Shown here: in pieces, positions 27,797-37,500 of the stretch
Layout of the letters: each line of letters starts with the position of its first letter
Numbering within the stretch: the first letter of the stretch is position 1
Made by a program: the position numbers and the translations under genes
The notes under the pieces: model-generated
Seen by the model: the letters and a program-made list of their open reading frames with translations, nothing else
Told to the model about the DNA's origin: nothing
Databases searched by the model: none
Assembly: GCA_041398785.1 (NCBI GenBank)
Contig: JAWKUA010000005.1
Span: 302,731 to 366,730 of the forward strand
Direction of reading: 5' to 3'
Source: Planctomycetaceae bacterium
GTDB lineage: Bacteria; Planctomycetota; Planctomycetia; Planctomycetales; Planctomycetaceae
Length of the DNA: 64,000 nt

Positions 27797-28455
27797 CCGG
27801 TGCCGACCAGAAAAGCCAGGGTTCCCACACAGACTCGGACAAAGGTTTTCGTCACCGTTAACTCAGACATAATCTTTCAATGTCGAAACAAGATTCTTCG
27901 AGCCCCGGAGTAACACTCACGCCAACATTCAAAGTGAAAAGACCGATGCTGTTTCCGGCTCAGCGGTCATTTCGACAACGCCCGGTCATGCCGCATGAGA
28001 TCGACGATGATTCGGTATTGTGTCGCGGTGGACGGCCGATGTCGATTCCTCGCCGGCGAACCACGATTCGACGTCGGCGATCCTTCCAACGCGGAGCCAG
28101 CTCCGGCAGGGCTTGTGGGTGCACCGTCGGATCCTGTCAGGCGTGCGGCAGATGAGAATCTACTTGCCAGCCGCCGGGCAGGTAACGACTCATCTGCCGC
28201 TCGCCTAAGAGGGACGATCGCCGGGCTGACCGTCGAGCAACCGTGACCTGCCGTCGGCAGACTTCGCCCGATTTGCATAACCGCCACCTCCGCCGTCGCC
28301 GTAACAGAGCGTGAAACCGGCAGTCAGAAACCGGCAGATTTCACCGGCCGGGGAATTCAACTGGTGAATTGTGCCGTTCCCGGCCGATCACCCTCAAGGC
28401 GTCTCGCGCGCTCTGGTGTGAACCGTTCATTTCAAAACCGGGAGCCGAACCAGGC
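27797..28455. other. Intergenic region with a two-part hairpin
   Basis: About 660 bases between the ElyC-like gene and a small hypothetical gene. It holds the hairpin at 28145-28200 and other GC-rich short repeats. No convincing gene of normal size is seen. Confidence 0.5.
28145..28200. repeat. Two-part inverted repeat
   Basis: GCGGCAGATGAG (28145-28156) pairs exactly with CTCATCTGCCGC (28189-28200). Inside it TACTTGCC pairs with GGCAGGTA with one wobble. The 56-base unit folds into one long hairpin with a small internal loop. No T run follows. Confidence 0.75.
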
Positions 28456-28704
28456 ATGATCATGCGGATCTCAGACACTGACGATGACAGCTTCTTCGGC
28501 GAAGGCGTGGAGCCGCCGGACGAAATGAACGAACTGTTTCGCCCTGAGATCAGCAACTGGCGATTCGCCATCGTGGATCCGGAGGTGCGAATGCTGCGAT
28601 CAGACGCACCGGAAGCCATCGTGCCCGTGCCTCACCTGCGGACAATCCCGAAGCGGCACGCTGCGGCCATTGATGACTTCAACGAGTCACTTTACTTCGG
28701 ATAG
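28456..28704 (+). CDS. Small acidic hypothetical protein
   Basis: An 82-residue frame from ATG (GGAG 12 bases upstream). The peptide is acidic at its N-terminus (RISDTDDDSFFGEGVEPPDEMNE), has no signal or membrane segment and no family I recognise. A longer frame upstream is open but looks non-coding. The composition is plausible for a real protein. It converges with the small lipoprotein gene. Confidence 0.4.
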   Translation: MIMRISDTDDDSFFGEGVEPPDEMNELFRPEISNWRFAIVDPEVRMLRSDAPEAIVPVPHLRTIPKRHAAAIDDFNESLYFG

Positions 28705-28795
28705 GCGGGGCAGCGGATAAGCGGGGCGGCGCACTTCCGAACGCCAGGCGAATGACCGACTCTGCGCGAACGATGCCGATTCCCTGATATCGGCC

Positions 28796-28999
28796 TCATT
28801 CGCCCGCGGAATCTGTTGCCGCAGCGGAGTCTGACTCTGCCGGCGTCTCCGTCCCTGCCGGTGCCGTCTCCTCGACGGTAGAATTTTCGGGCGGCGGGGC
28901 GACCGAACGGTAATCACTGCAACCGCTCAGCGACCATGCTGCCGCGGCGAAGACCAGCGCCGGGGTGAATCTCAGCGACATCCGCATCACACTTCGCAT
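28796..28999 (-). CDS. Small lipoprotein
   Basis: A 67-residue protein with signal sequence RFTPALVFAAAAWSLSGC, where LSGC is a good lipobox (Leu-Ser-Gly-Cys). The mature part is short, rich in Pro, Glu, Ser, Thr and Ala (PPPENSTVEETAPAGTETPAE), and probably an unstructured tail. An in-frame ATG 30 bases upstream (29029) is possible, but AAAGGGA lies well placed before the ATG chosen. It is divergent from the U32 gene. Function unknown. Confidence 0.7.
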   Translation of the reverse strand: MRSVMRMSLRFTPALVFAAAAWSLSGCSDYRSVAPPPENSTVEETAPAGTETPAESDSAAATDSAGE

Positions 29000-29206
29000 C
29001 CGGTGTTGTCCCTTTCTCGTCGGATCCACGAATTCATGCCGCGAATCGTGGCGAATCGAAATTCATTCGACAATTGACTCCCGGAATTCTGATCCCGGCC
29101 GATCGGGCGGATATACTTCGCCGTGTTTTGCGGTCAGTTGACTGCATCTACTCGCGTTCGCGGAAGACTGCATTCCGTCCGGCGAGTCGCCTGACCGTTG
29201 TGTCGA

Positions 29207-31762
29207 ATGAGTTCATACGTGCCGGATCTGATTCCCAATAGCGACCGGATGCCGACGCCGCGCCCCGAACTGCTGGCTCCCGCAGGCGACCGCGACTGCG
29301 CGCGAGCCGCCGTGGAAAACGGAGCGGATGCGATCTACTTCGGTCTGGACTGCGGATTCAACGCTCGCGCGCGGGCCACGAACTTTCATCTCGATAACTT
29401 GCCGGAACTGATGGACTTTCTGCATCGTCGCGGCGTTCGTGGTTATGTGACGCTGAATACGCTTGCGTTTTCGGACGAACTGCCGGCGATCGAAGCCACC
29501 GGCCGAAGGCTTGCTGACGCCGCTGTCGACGCCGTGCTGGTTCAGGACATTGGGGTCGCCCGGCTGCTGAAGGATGTGTGCCCGGACCTGGCGCTCCACG
29601 CGTCAACGCAGATGACGTTGACCAGCGCTGAATGCATCGCCGTCGCTGAAGAGCTGGGGATTGAGCGCGTCGTGCTGGCCCGTGAACTGTCGATCGATGA
29701 AATCCGCCGGATCCGCAGTCAAACGTCGATGCCGCTGGAAGTGTTTGTTCACGGCGCGCTGTGCGTGGCGTATTCCGGGCAGTGCCTGACCAGTGAATCT
29801 CTCGGCGGACGCAGTGCGAATCGTGGTCAGTGTGCTCAGGCCTGCCGGCTGGCATACGATCTGATCTGCGACGATCAACACATGGAACTCGGCGATCAGA
29901 AGTATTTGCTCAGCCCGCAGGATCTGGCGGCGTTTGCACTGGTTGATGATCTGCTGAAAGCCGGTGTCAGCTCGCTGAAGATTGAAGGACGGCTGAAGAC
30001 GCCGGAGTACGTCGCCAACACGGTTCAGCACTACCGTCGGGCAATCGATGCCGCCGTTGAGGGACGTTCCGCGAACTTTACTCGCACAGACGTTCGCGAA
30101 CTGGAGCAGTCGTTTTCGCGAGGATTCTCGCCGGGCTGGCTGAACGGCTGCGATCACAAGATGCTGGTGCCCGCGACCAGTTCCGCCAAGCGCGGCGTGT
30201 TGCTGGGCCACGTTGTCGGCGTGTTGCCGGATCAGATTGCGGTGCAGTTGCAGGGTGAAGTTGCTCCCGGCGATGGGGTGGTCTTCGAAGGCGATCGTGA
30301 ACACGGCAACGAACAGGGCGGACGCGTGTACCACGTGTTCAATGACCGCGGTCTGCAAATCGAATCCGCTGACCGCGGCATCGTCCAACTGGCGTTCCGT
30401 CACCACGCCATGGATTTCGCCAAACTGACGGCGGGCCTGAAAGTGTGGAAGACGGACGACCCGAGGCTGAATCAGAGGTTGCGAAAATCCTTCGAAGGCC
30501 CGGACGTGAACCGGCGCGTCGACGTAAGCCTGTCGGTCATCGCCAGAACAGGTGAGTGCCTGACGATCGTGGCTGAAACCGCCACCGGCATTCGCTGCGA
30601 AATTGCGTCGGAACAACCGCTGGAAGCCGCTCGCAAACATCCCATCTCTCGTGAGATTCTGGAACAGCAGTTTTCGCGGCTTGGCGGTACGATTTTTCGA
30701 CTGGCCAAACTCGACGCCGTGATTGAAAACGCACCGATGATTCCGCTCAGCGTCCTCGGACAACTGCGGCGCCAAATGATCGAACTACTCGACGTCGCGC
30801 CGCCGCGGCCGACATCATCGCCGCGCCGCATCCCTCAAGCCGTTACGACGACCCGGACACAGGCGTTTTCAGCGAACATGAAAGGCGAACAGAATTCCGG
30901 CGACCCGCGGCTGGTTGTTCTTTGCCGAACACGGCAGCAGCTTGACTGCGTTCTGCAAAACGGAATCAGCCATGTCTTCGCGGACTTCGCCGACATTCGC
31001 GAATACCGGGAAGCCGTCCGGGCAGCTCATCAAGCCGGAGCCGAAATCCTGCTCGCGACGCCGCGCATCCAGAAACCGGGGGAAATGGGGATCTTCCGCA
31101 CGATGCTCGGACACCAACCGGATGGAATGCTGGTTCGCAATCTTTCCGGCCTGACATTTTTCGTCGAACATCGGATACCGGTTGTCGCGGACTTCTCGCT
31201 AAACGCCACCAATGAACGGACCGTCGAATGGCTCATCCGCAAAGGCGCGGAACGAGTCACCGCGTCGTACGACATGAACCGCGATCAGTTGCTTGAGCTG
31301 CTGAATCGTGTGCCCTGCCAGTGGCTGGAAATTGTGATTCATCAGCACATGCCGTTATTTCACATGGAGCACTGTGTGTTCTGCTCCGTTTTGTCGCCGG
31401 GGACTAACCGGCACAATTGCGGCCGTCCGTGCGACGTTCACCGCGTGGAACTGCGGGACCGCATCGGCATGAAACATCCACTGACCGCTGACGTCGGCTG
31501 CCGCAACACACTGTTTAACGCCGTACCGCAAAGCTCGGCGGAAGTCGTTGCGACACTTCTGGAACGCGGAGTCCGCACGTTTCGTATTGAACTGCTGAAC
31601 GACGACGATGCCCGCATTCACCGAATCATCAGCCTTTATCGTGACCTGCTGAATGGTACGATCCGAGGCAGCGAAGTCTGGAAGCAGCTCCGGGCCGGAA
31701 ACCGAGTCGGAGTCACTCGCGGCACTCTGGAAGAACGCCGCAACCCGCTTGCGATCCTGTAG
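29207..31762 (+). CDS. U32 family peptidase-like protein with DUF3656
   Basis: The 851-residue protein carries the U32 domain near its N-terminus: PELLAPAGDRDCARAAVENGADAIYFGL, LNTLAF, LHASTQMTLTS, then the signature EVFVHGALCVAYSGQCLTSESLGGRSANRGQCAQACR with its cysteines, and SLKIEGRLKTPEYV. A middle DUF3656-like region (about 330-560) follows, then a second, more diverged U32-like half (about 590-830) ending with CVFCSVLSPGTNRHNCGRPC. The architecture matches RlhA (YdcP), the E. coli 23S rRNA 5-hydroxycytidine synthase, and related Fe-S proteins; the Cys clusters fit an Fe-S cluster. Assignment to rRNA hydroxylation rather than proteolysis is inference. The ATG chosen is three codons after a TTG. 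Confidence 0.9.
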   Translation: MSSYVPDLIPNSDRMPTPRPELLAPAGDRDCARAAVENGADAIYFGLDCGFNARARATNFHLDNLPELMDFLHRRGVRGYVTLNTLAFSDELPAIEATGRRLADAAVDAVLVQDIGVARLLKDVCPDLALHASTQMTLTSAECIAVAEELGIERVVLARELSIDEIRRIRSQTSMPLEVFVHGALCVAYSGQCLTSESLGGRSANRGQCAQACRLAYDLICDDQHMELGDQKYLLSPQDLAAFALVDDLLKAGVSSLKIEGRLKTPEYVANTVQHYRRAIDAAVEGRSANFTRTDVRELEQSFSRGFSPGWLNGCDHKMLVPATSSAKRGVLLGHVVGVLPDQIAVQLQGEVAPGDGVVFEGDREHGNEQGGRVYHVFNDRGLQIESADRGIVQLAFRHHAMDFAKLTAGLKVWKTDDPRLNQRLRKSFEGPDVNRRVDVSLSVIARTGECLTIVAETATGIRCEIASEQPLEAARKHPISREILEQQFSRLGGTIFRLAKLDAVIENAPMIPLSVLGQLRRQMIELLDVAPPRPTSSPRRIPQAVTTTRTQAFSANMKGEQNSGDPRLVVLCRTRQQLDCVLQNGISHVFADFADIREYREAVRAAHQAGAEILLATPRIQKPGEMGIFRTMLGHQPDGMLVRNLSGLTFFVEHRIPVVADFSLNATNERTVEWLIRKGAERVTASYDMNRDQLLELLNRVPCQWLEIVIHQHMPLFHMEHCVFCSVLSPGTNRHNCGRPCDVHRVELRDRIGMKHPLTADVGCRNTLFNAVPQSSAEVVATLLERGVRTFRIELLNDDDARIHRIISLYRDLLNGTIRGSEVWKQLRAGNRVGVTRGTLEERRNPLAIL

Positions 31763-31873
31763 CTGTTGACTCCGAATCCGGGTTGTCCGGTCTCAACACG
31801 TCCGATCCGTGCATCCGCATCCTCGAAGTTCTATTCCCCAATTCCCGATTTTCCATTCCTGCATCGTTCAACA

Positions 31874-32737
31874 ATGTCCGCTCGCATCATTGACGGAAAA
31901 GCCATTTCAGCGGCCGTGCGACAGCAGATTTCCGACGACGTCGCCGCGTTTTCGCAACAATCCAAAGTCATTCCTCATCTGGCCGCCGTGCTGGTGGGAG
32001 ACGATCCTGCCAGCCAGGTCTATGTTCGCAACAAGGAACGAGCGTGCGAGAAGTGCGGTCTGAGAAGTACGCTGCATCGACTGTCAGCCGACACGACTCA
32101 GCAGCAGTTGCTGGACCTGATCGAGCAACTGAACGCGGACGATTCGGTGCATGGAATCCTGGTGCAACTGCCGCTTCCAAAGCAGCTTGACGCGACGCAG
32201 ATTCTGGATGCGGTTTCACCGCTGAAGGACGTTGACTGTTTTCATCCGGAAAACGTCGGATTGCTGCTGCAGGGTCGGCCGAGATTTCAGCCGTGTACTC
32301 CCGCCGGAGTCATGCAGATGCTGAAGCACGAAGACATCCCCACGGCGGGTGCTCACGCGGTGGTCATCGGCCGCAGCGATATCGTGGGCAAACCAATGGC
32401 CGCGCTGCTGGTGCAGAAGGGAATCGACGCGACGGCAACCATCTGCCACAGTCGGACCCGCGAGATCGCATCGATCATTCGTCAGGCCGACATTCTGGTT
32501 GCCGCGGTCGGGATTCCCGAGTTCGTCAAAGGTGACATGGTGAAGCCGGGGGCCGTCGTGATCGACGTCGGCATCAACCGTGTCGACGATAAACTGGTGG
32601 GCGATGTTGACTTTGCAGCTGCATCGCGTGTCGCTGCGGCGATTACTCCGGTCCCCGGCGGAGTCGGCCCAATGACAATCGCAATGCTGCTGCGAAACAC
32701 ACTGACAGCCGCCGAATGCTGGTCGCGCCGGGAATAA
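31874..32737 (+). CDS. folD: Bifunctional methylenetetrahydrofolate dehydrogenase/methenyltetrahydrofolate cyclohydrolase
   Basis: The 287-residue enzyme interconverts 5,10-methylene-, 5,10-methenyl- and 10-formyl-tetrahydrofolate in the cytoplasm using NADP. Landmarks: GDDPASQVYVRNKERACEKCG (with the catalytic Tyr and Lys), GILVQLPLPKQLD, SPLKDVDCFHPENVG, FQPCTPAGVMQML, AVVIGRSDIVGKPMA, ATATICHSRT and the C-terminal TPVPGGVGPMTIAMLL. The length equals the family norm once the ATG at 31874 is used; the frame is open 108 bases upstream, but that part is not FolD-like. It follows the U32 gene by 111 bases on the same strand and may be co-transcribed. Confidence 0.97.
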   Translation: MSARIIDGKAISAAVRQQISDDVAAFSQQSKVIPHLAAVLVGDDPASQVYVRNKERACEKCGLRSTLHRLSADTTQQQLLDLIEQLNADDSVHGILVQLPLPKQLDATQILDAVSPLKDVDCFHPENVGLLLQGRPRFQPCTPAGVMQMLKHEDIPTAGAHAVVIGRSDIVGKPMAALLVQKGIDATATICHSRTREIASIIRQADILVAAVGIPEFVKGDMVKPGAVVIDVGINRVDDKLVGDVDFAAASRVAAAITPVPGGVGPMTIAMLLRNTLTAAECWSRRE

Positions 32738-33089
32738 GCCCCTCGTCACATGGCATCTGTTACGCGGTGTCTTGACGAATCGGCCGGACGGAATTGCGCG
32801 GCAGCGAATGAGAGTGATCGGTCTTCGCCGGCGAGCCGACAAGCTTTCCGCTGCCGCTGGGATCGGGACGGACGGGCTGATCGCAGCATTGGGCCAGGGA
32901 GAGTGAACTCCAACATCATCCGCGGACACGTACCGCCCGCCGCTGGTTTCTCATGTCGAGGTTCCGTGGTGACGATGACTTTCGGGATTTGCGATTCCGC
33001 CAGGCGGTCAGCCGATACAATGAAGAACGATCCGCCAGGAACGCCTGATCGAACGATTTGCCGGATTCCCTGCCGACGCGGTCATTATC
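32738..33089. other. Intergenic region
   Basis: About 350 bases between folD and the BON protein gene. Frames present are short or GC-driven and look non-coding. No hairpin stands out. The promoter of the BON gene is expected here. Confidence 0.45.
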
Positions 33090-33722
33090 ATGAAAACTGC
33101 ACGAACCATTCTTTCCTGCCTGACCGGACTTCTGCTGCTGTCGATCTGGGCGGAACCGAGTCATGCTCAGTTGTTTGGGCCCCGGAACATCGGCCGAAAT
33201 GCGCGAGGCCGGCAACTGTCGACTTCGAATTCGGTCGGAACCGTGACTTCCGACCGTCGCTTCGTGCGCGGCCAGCGGCGCGCCGATGACTTCGTGGGAA
33301 CAGACCGCAGCGATGCGGCCGGTTTTGTCGGAAGCACGCAGACAATCAACGACGGACAAGTGACATCCTCGGTGACCGGTTTGCGTGAACAGCCGACTCG
33401 GCGAGTCAACCGCAATCGAACGATCTCGCGCAGCGGCCTCTATCCGGAACGTCTGACGCCGGCGTTTTCGGTACCTGACACTCCGCGTGCCGCAGCTCGA
33501 CACGTCGCCGGTGACGACTCCGTGCAGTTACCGGCGCTGGAAACGATTGCGAATCGCCGCGGGTTTCGCGTCAGTCGCGTTCCCACGGAGCGGTCCGTGG
33601 TTCTGAGCGGTACCGTTCCGACAGAGCGTGATCGACGGATCGCTGAGATTCTCGCGAGTTTCGAACCCGGTGTCGAAACCGTAACGAGCGATCTTGAGGT
33701 GGCGGGCTCGTCAGCTCCGTAA
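33090..33722 (+). CDS. Exported protein with C-terminal BON domain
   Basis: The 210-residue protein has a signal peptide (residues 1-26, LSCLTGLLLLSIWAEPSHA). The middle is Arg- and Ser-rich with little predicted structure. The last 60 residues (ALETIANRRGFRVSRVPTERSVVLSGTVPTERDRRIAEILASFEPGVETVTSDLEV) follow the BON pattern: a helix, a strand, the VVLSGTVP turn, a helix and a closing strand. BON domains bind membranes or partners in the envelope. Its 3' end overlaps the convergent lipoprotein gene by about 150 bases. The neighbouring secretin suggests an envelope complex, but direct linkage is inference. Confidence 0.75.
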   Translation: MKTARTILSCLTGLLLLSIWAEPSHAQLFGPRNIGRNARGRQLSTSNSVGTVTSDRRFVRGQRRADDFVGTDRSDAAGFVGSTQTINDGQVTSSVTGLREQPTRRVNRNRTISRSGLYPERLTPAFSVPDTPRAAARHVAGDDSVQLPALETIANRRGFRVSRVPTERSVVLSGTVPTERDRRIAEILASFEPGVETVTSDLEVAGSSAP

Positions 33723-34584
33723 ATTGCCCGTCACTCGACGCGCCGGCGGGAACGGATCGGTCGACGCTTCCGCTTGCAAAACCGCCGGCTCCCGGCTGTG
33801 GAACATGACCGAAGTTGGACGGCGGTTCCGATCCGTTCAGCAGATCGTCGCCACTGAATGCCTGCACCGCTGCTCCGTTCAGATTTCGCTGAAGGAAACC
33901 GGACGTCAGCGGGATCTCCGACGTCTGCAGCCTGCCGACCGAATGCGGCGCGGCCTGCGACGTACCCGCTGCGGGCAACGGTTCACTGACCTGGTGCGAC
34001 ACGCGCTGAATGTCGCGGCTGGATTCGTCGTCATCGTTCAAAACAGCGTCTGGCAGTTCGACGGCTCCCGGAAGGATGACATTCGCCGCGGTCGATGTGA
34101 CTTCTGAACTATCGCGGCCGATGAACCGGGCGACAACGGTCAGTACGGTTCGCCGGCCACCGGCTTCATCCCAGGGAATCCAGAAGCTGTAAGAATCTCC
34201 GACTTTGGATTTGCTGTAATGCCTCTGCAGTTCGTCCGCGCGAAACACATATTTGCGGTCGGGCTTCCTGTCAGGACTGGACCTGGAATCGTCCCAGACG
34301 TACACGATCAGCGAACCGTCAACCCGCACGGACCTTTTACCTTCCGCGGAATAGAACATGATCCTTCCGCCGCATCCGCGAAGTCCCGGCTGACCGGCCT
34401 GATGCAGGACTGTGTCCGTCCACACAGGAATCAACTGATGCGGCGTGACAAATTCGGGCTTCTTTTCGAACCATTCCGTTGGCGGTGTCAGCATCGTCGC
34501 GCAGCCCGTCAGAGGCATCGCAAACGCGGCAAGCACGAGAGCTCGGCGAACCTTTCGGCGAAGTTTCCGTAATCGCGCTGTCAT
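33571..34584 (-). CDS. Planctomycete-type lipoprotein encoded downstream of the secretin
   Basis: The 337-residue protein has a basic N-terminus and lipoprotein signal ending LTGCATM. A conserved-looking domain (about 35-170) includes FVTPHQLIPVWTDTVLHQAGQPGLRGCGGRIMFYS, LIVYVWDD and YSFWIPWDEAGG. This WTDTV-GQPG-GGR pattern is found in planctomycete envelope proteins. The rest is low complexity (Pro, Ser, Gly). It starts within the stop of the secretin gene (ATGA overlap, 34581-34584), so the two are translationally coupled and probably work together, the lipoprotein perhaps as a pilotin-like or associated factor; that role is a guess. The last 152 bases overlap the convergent BON gene, and the true stop may differ if a frameshift exists here. 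Confidence 0.72.
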   Translation of the reverse strand: MTARLRKLRRKVRRALVLAAFAMPLTGCATMLTPPTEWFEKKPEFVTPHQLIPVWTDTVLHQAGQPGLRGCGGRIMFYSAEGKRSVRVDGSLIVYVWDDSRSSPDRKPDRKYVFRADELQRHYSKSKVGDSYSFWIPWDEAGGRRTVLTVVARFIGRDSSEVTSTAANVILPGAVELPDAVLNDDDESSRDIQRVSHQVSEPLPAAGTSQAAPHSVGRLQTSEIPLTSGFLQRNLNGAAVQAFSGDDLLNGSEPPSNFGHVPQPGAGGFASGSVDRSVPAGASSDGQFTELTSPPPQDRSLRFRHRVRNSRESQRSVDHALSERYRSEPRTAPWERD

Positions 34585-37500
34585 CGACCGGTCCTCCAGG
34601 GCCAGCCAAAGAATCGGGACTCCTTCGACCTCGGAGCATCATCGCGGGTTTTTGCCGCAGCCTCCTTTTTGAATGACGCCGGAGTCACGGTGCCGGGTTT
34701 TATCGGACCGGTGGTCGTTGCCCCGGAACCTTCGGGGACGAACGGCAGTGCCGGCAGTTCGGGGTCGGAATCCGGAACAGTTCCGCGCGAAGGATCCGAG
34801 TGGCCCGGCTGCGGAATGGGAGCAAGCTCGACCTCCGGCGGCTGAATGTACGGCGATTCGTCAGGGAAACAGATGGGTACTCCGCTGTCGTCCATCATTC
34901 CCGCGCCGGTCGCGCCGGTGCCGATCCAGTCGAAGATATCGCCGGATACCCAGGACATCCGTGACATTTCCACCTGCTTCAGATACTCCGCTTCGCTTTC
35001 GCCGCGGATTACGTGCGGCGTCAGAATGATCAGCAGTTCCTTGCGGCGGTTCGTGTAGCCGTCGTAGCGAAACAGGTTTCCCAGAAGCGGCAGGTCTCCC
35101 AGCCAGGGAACACGGCGGCTGAGCGACTTGTTGCTGTTGCTGATCAGTCCGCCGATGACAATCGTCTGACCGCTGGCCGCGCTGACGGTTGTCTGGGCGC
35201 TGGTCACATTCACGCGCGGCGAACGGATGACGCTGCCGTCGACCGAAACCGAAATCGGAATCCCGTCGCGTTCCGGGCCGACCTCCGATTTTTCGGCGTC
35301 GATTTCCATGACGACGTTACCTTCCGGGCTGATGCGAGGCGTGACGCCCAGCAGCAGTCCGACGTCTTCCAGCGCCAAACTGTTGATCTGTCCCAGTTGC
35401 GTGAGCTGGCTGCTGACAATTCTGGGAACTCGCTGCCCCACCTGAATAAACGCCTGCTGGTTGTCCAGCGTCATCACCTGCGGACGGCTGAGCACTTCCA
35501 TGCTGCCCGTTTCGTTCAGCGCCCGCAGCAACACGCTGACGTTTTCGCTGCTGGCCGATAACACCAGCCCGCCATAGTCCAGACCGTTGCTGACACGACC
35601 CAGACTGAAGCTTGACAGAGCCTGTCCGCCGATGTCGCCGGCTCCTCGTCGAGCCAGCGCGCTGCCGCTGTTGCCCAGCGGATTGTTGTTGAAATCAAAA
35701 CCCGGCGTATTTGTCGCTCCGATAATCGTGTCCGAAGTTGTGGTGACGACTCCCGCCGGCGTCGACGTGGAATTCGTCACCGTTGTCGTCAGCAGTTCGC
35801 CCAGCAGACTGCGGTCGAACAACAGGCTGTCCTGCAGTCCCAGTTCCACGCCGAATTCATGAAAGTTGTCCAGATCCACTTCGGCCAGAATCACCTGAAT
35901 CATCACCTGCGGCGGCTGGTCGTCCAGATCTTCCACCAGCTCCAGAATCTGGTCGAAGTAGCGCGGCGTCGCACTGATAATCAGGGAGTTGCGAAGCGGT
36001 TCCGGAACAACAATGACTTCCTGTTCGATCTGTTCGAACGGATTTTGTCTGCCGGGAGCCGCCTGGCTGACGATTCGTTCGCTGCGCAGGAAGTCATTCA
36101 CGGCTCTGGCGACGTCGGTGGCCGGTGAGTTCTTCAGCCGGAAGACGCGATTGATGCGCTCCTGGCTTTCCGTTTGGTCGAGCCGCAGCAGCAGAGCTTC
36201 CATGATTTCCAGGTCACCGGCGGTGCCTGTCGCGATGATTGTGTTTGTCCGCACGTCGACGGAAAACCGGACGGGAACCAGCGACGTTTCTCCTTCCGCC
36301 GTGGCCAGTTGCGGGACCGTTGATGTCGTGGCGGATTCCGGAAACAGCGATCTCAGCACGGTGACCAGTTCTGCGGCATCGCTGTTGACCACCTGAAATA
36401 CCTTGATCTGTGCCGATGCCGCCGGCGACCGATCGAGTTGCTCAATCAACGCCTCAATCAGCGGCAGGCTTTCTTCCGGTCCGGTGATGAAGATCGTATT
36501 CGTCCGCGTGTCTGGCGTCAGTTTCACACTGTCCAGCAGTCCGGCCGACACGACTTGCTGCCCGTTCGGCTGCATCAACAGCATCTGCAGGGCGGCCGAA
36601 CGCCCGTCGCCGCTGCCACCGCGCGCGGCGGTGATTGCCTGAGTGATCGTCTGCGAAACGTCGTCGGCCAAGCGTTCTTCAGTCGAATCAGTTTCGCCTG
36701 ATTCACGGCGGCTGACGAATCAACATCCAGTCGCCGGATCAGCAGCGTGACTTCGTCCATGTCCCGAGGCGACGCATTCACGATCAGGCTGTTCGTTCGC
36801 AGGTCGGTTGCGACGTTGATGTTCGGACCCAGGCCGCCTCGACCATTGAGGAATTGTTCAATCGTCCGGCTGATGGTTGCCGCCGACGCGTACTTCAGCG
36901 GAAACACCTGCATTTGAGTTTCGGCAGCAATCGGCCGATCGAGTCTGGCGATCAGTTTCTTCGCGGCATTCACGGCTTCCCCCCAGCCGATCAGCAGCAG
37001 CGCGTTCGGCTTGACCAGCGGTGTGATGGAGACACGTCCCTGCAGCGGTCCGGTCAGTTCGTCGAGCACCTGCTGAATCAGTTCGTCCAGAGCCTCCCCC
37101 TGCGTGTGCCGCAGCGGATAGATTTCGATTTCGGGAGCCGTTTCGTCACTGAGTCGTTCGATCTCCTGGATAATCCGCAGCAGCTCGTCGACGTCCGGAT
37201 CGCGGCCGCGCAAAATCAGAACATCCAGATCCGGCAGCGGCTGAATCGTGACGTCGCTGGACGGCCGCCGCAAATCCTGATTCACGCTGTTTTCCTGAGG
37301 CTGGCCGTTGGTCTGTGGTAATCCGTTGTCCGGCACTGTCTCCGCCGGTTGTTCGTCGGCCGTTTCCTGAGTGAATCCGACGGGCCGTACCGGCGTTCGT
37401 TCGAACAAGCGGCCCTGCGACGTGTCGGACGAACGCTGGCGGCTTTCGGCTTCCTTCCAGGTGCGAATCGCCCGTTCCACAACTTCCGGACGCGTCTTTC

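Noticed and set aside
31355..31621. A minus-strand frame within the U32 gene
   Set aside because: It lies opposite the conserved Cys cluster of the U32 protein and has no features of its own.
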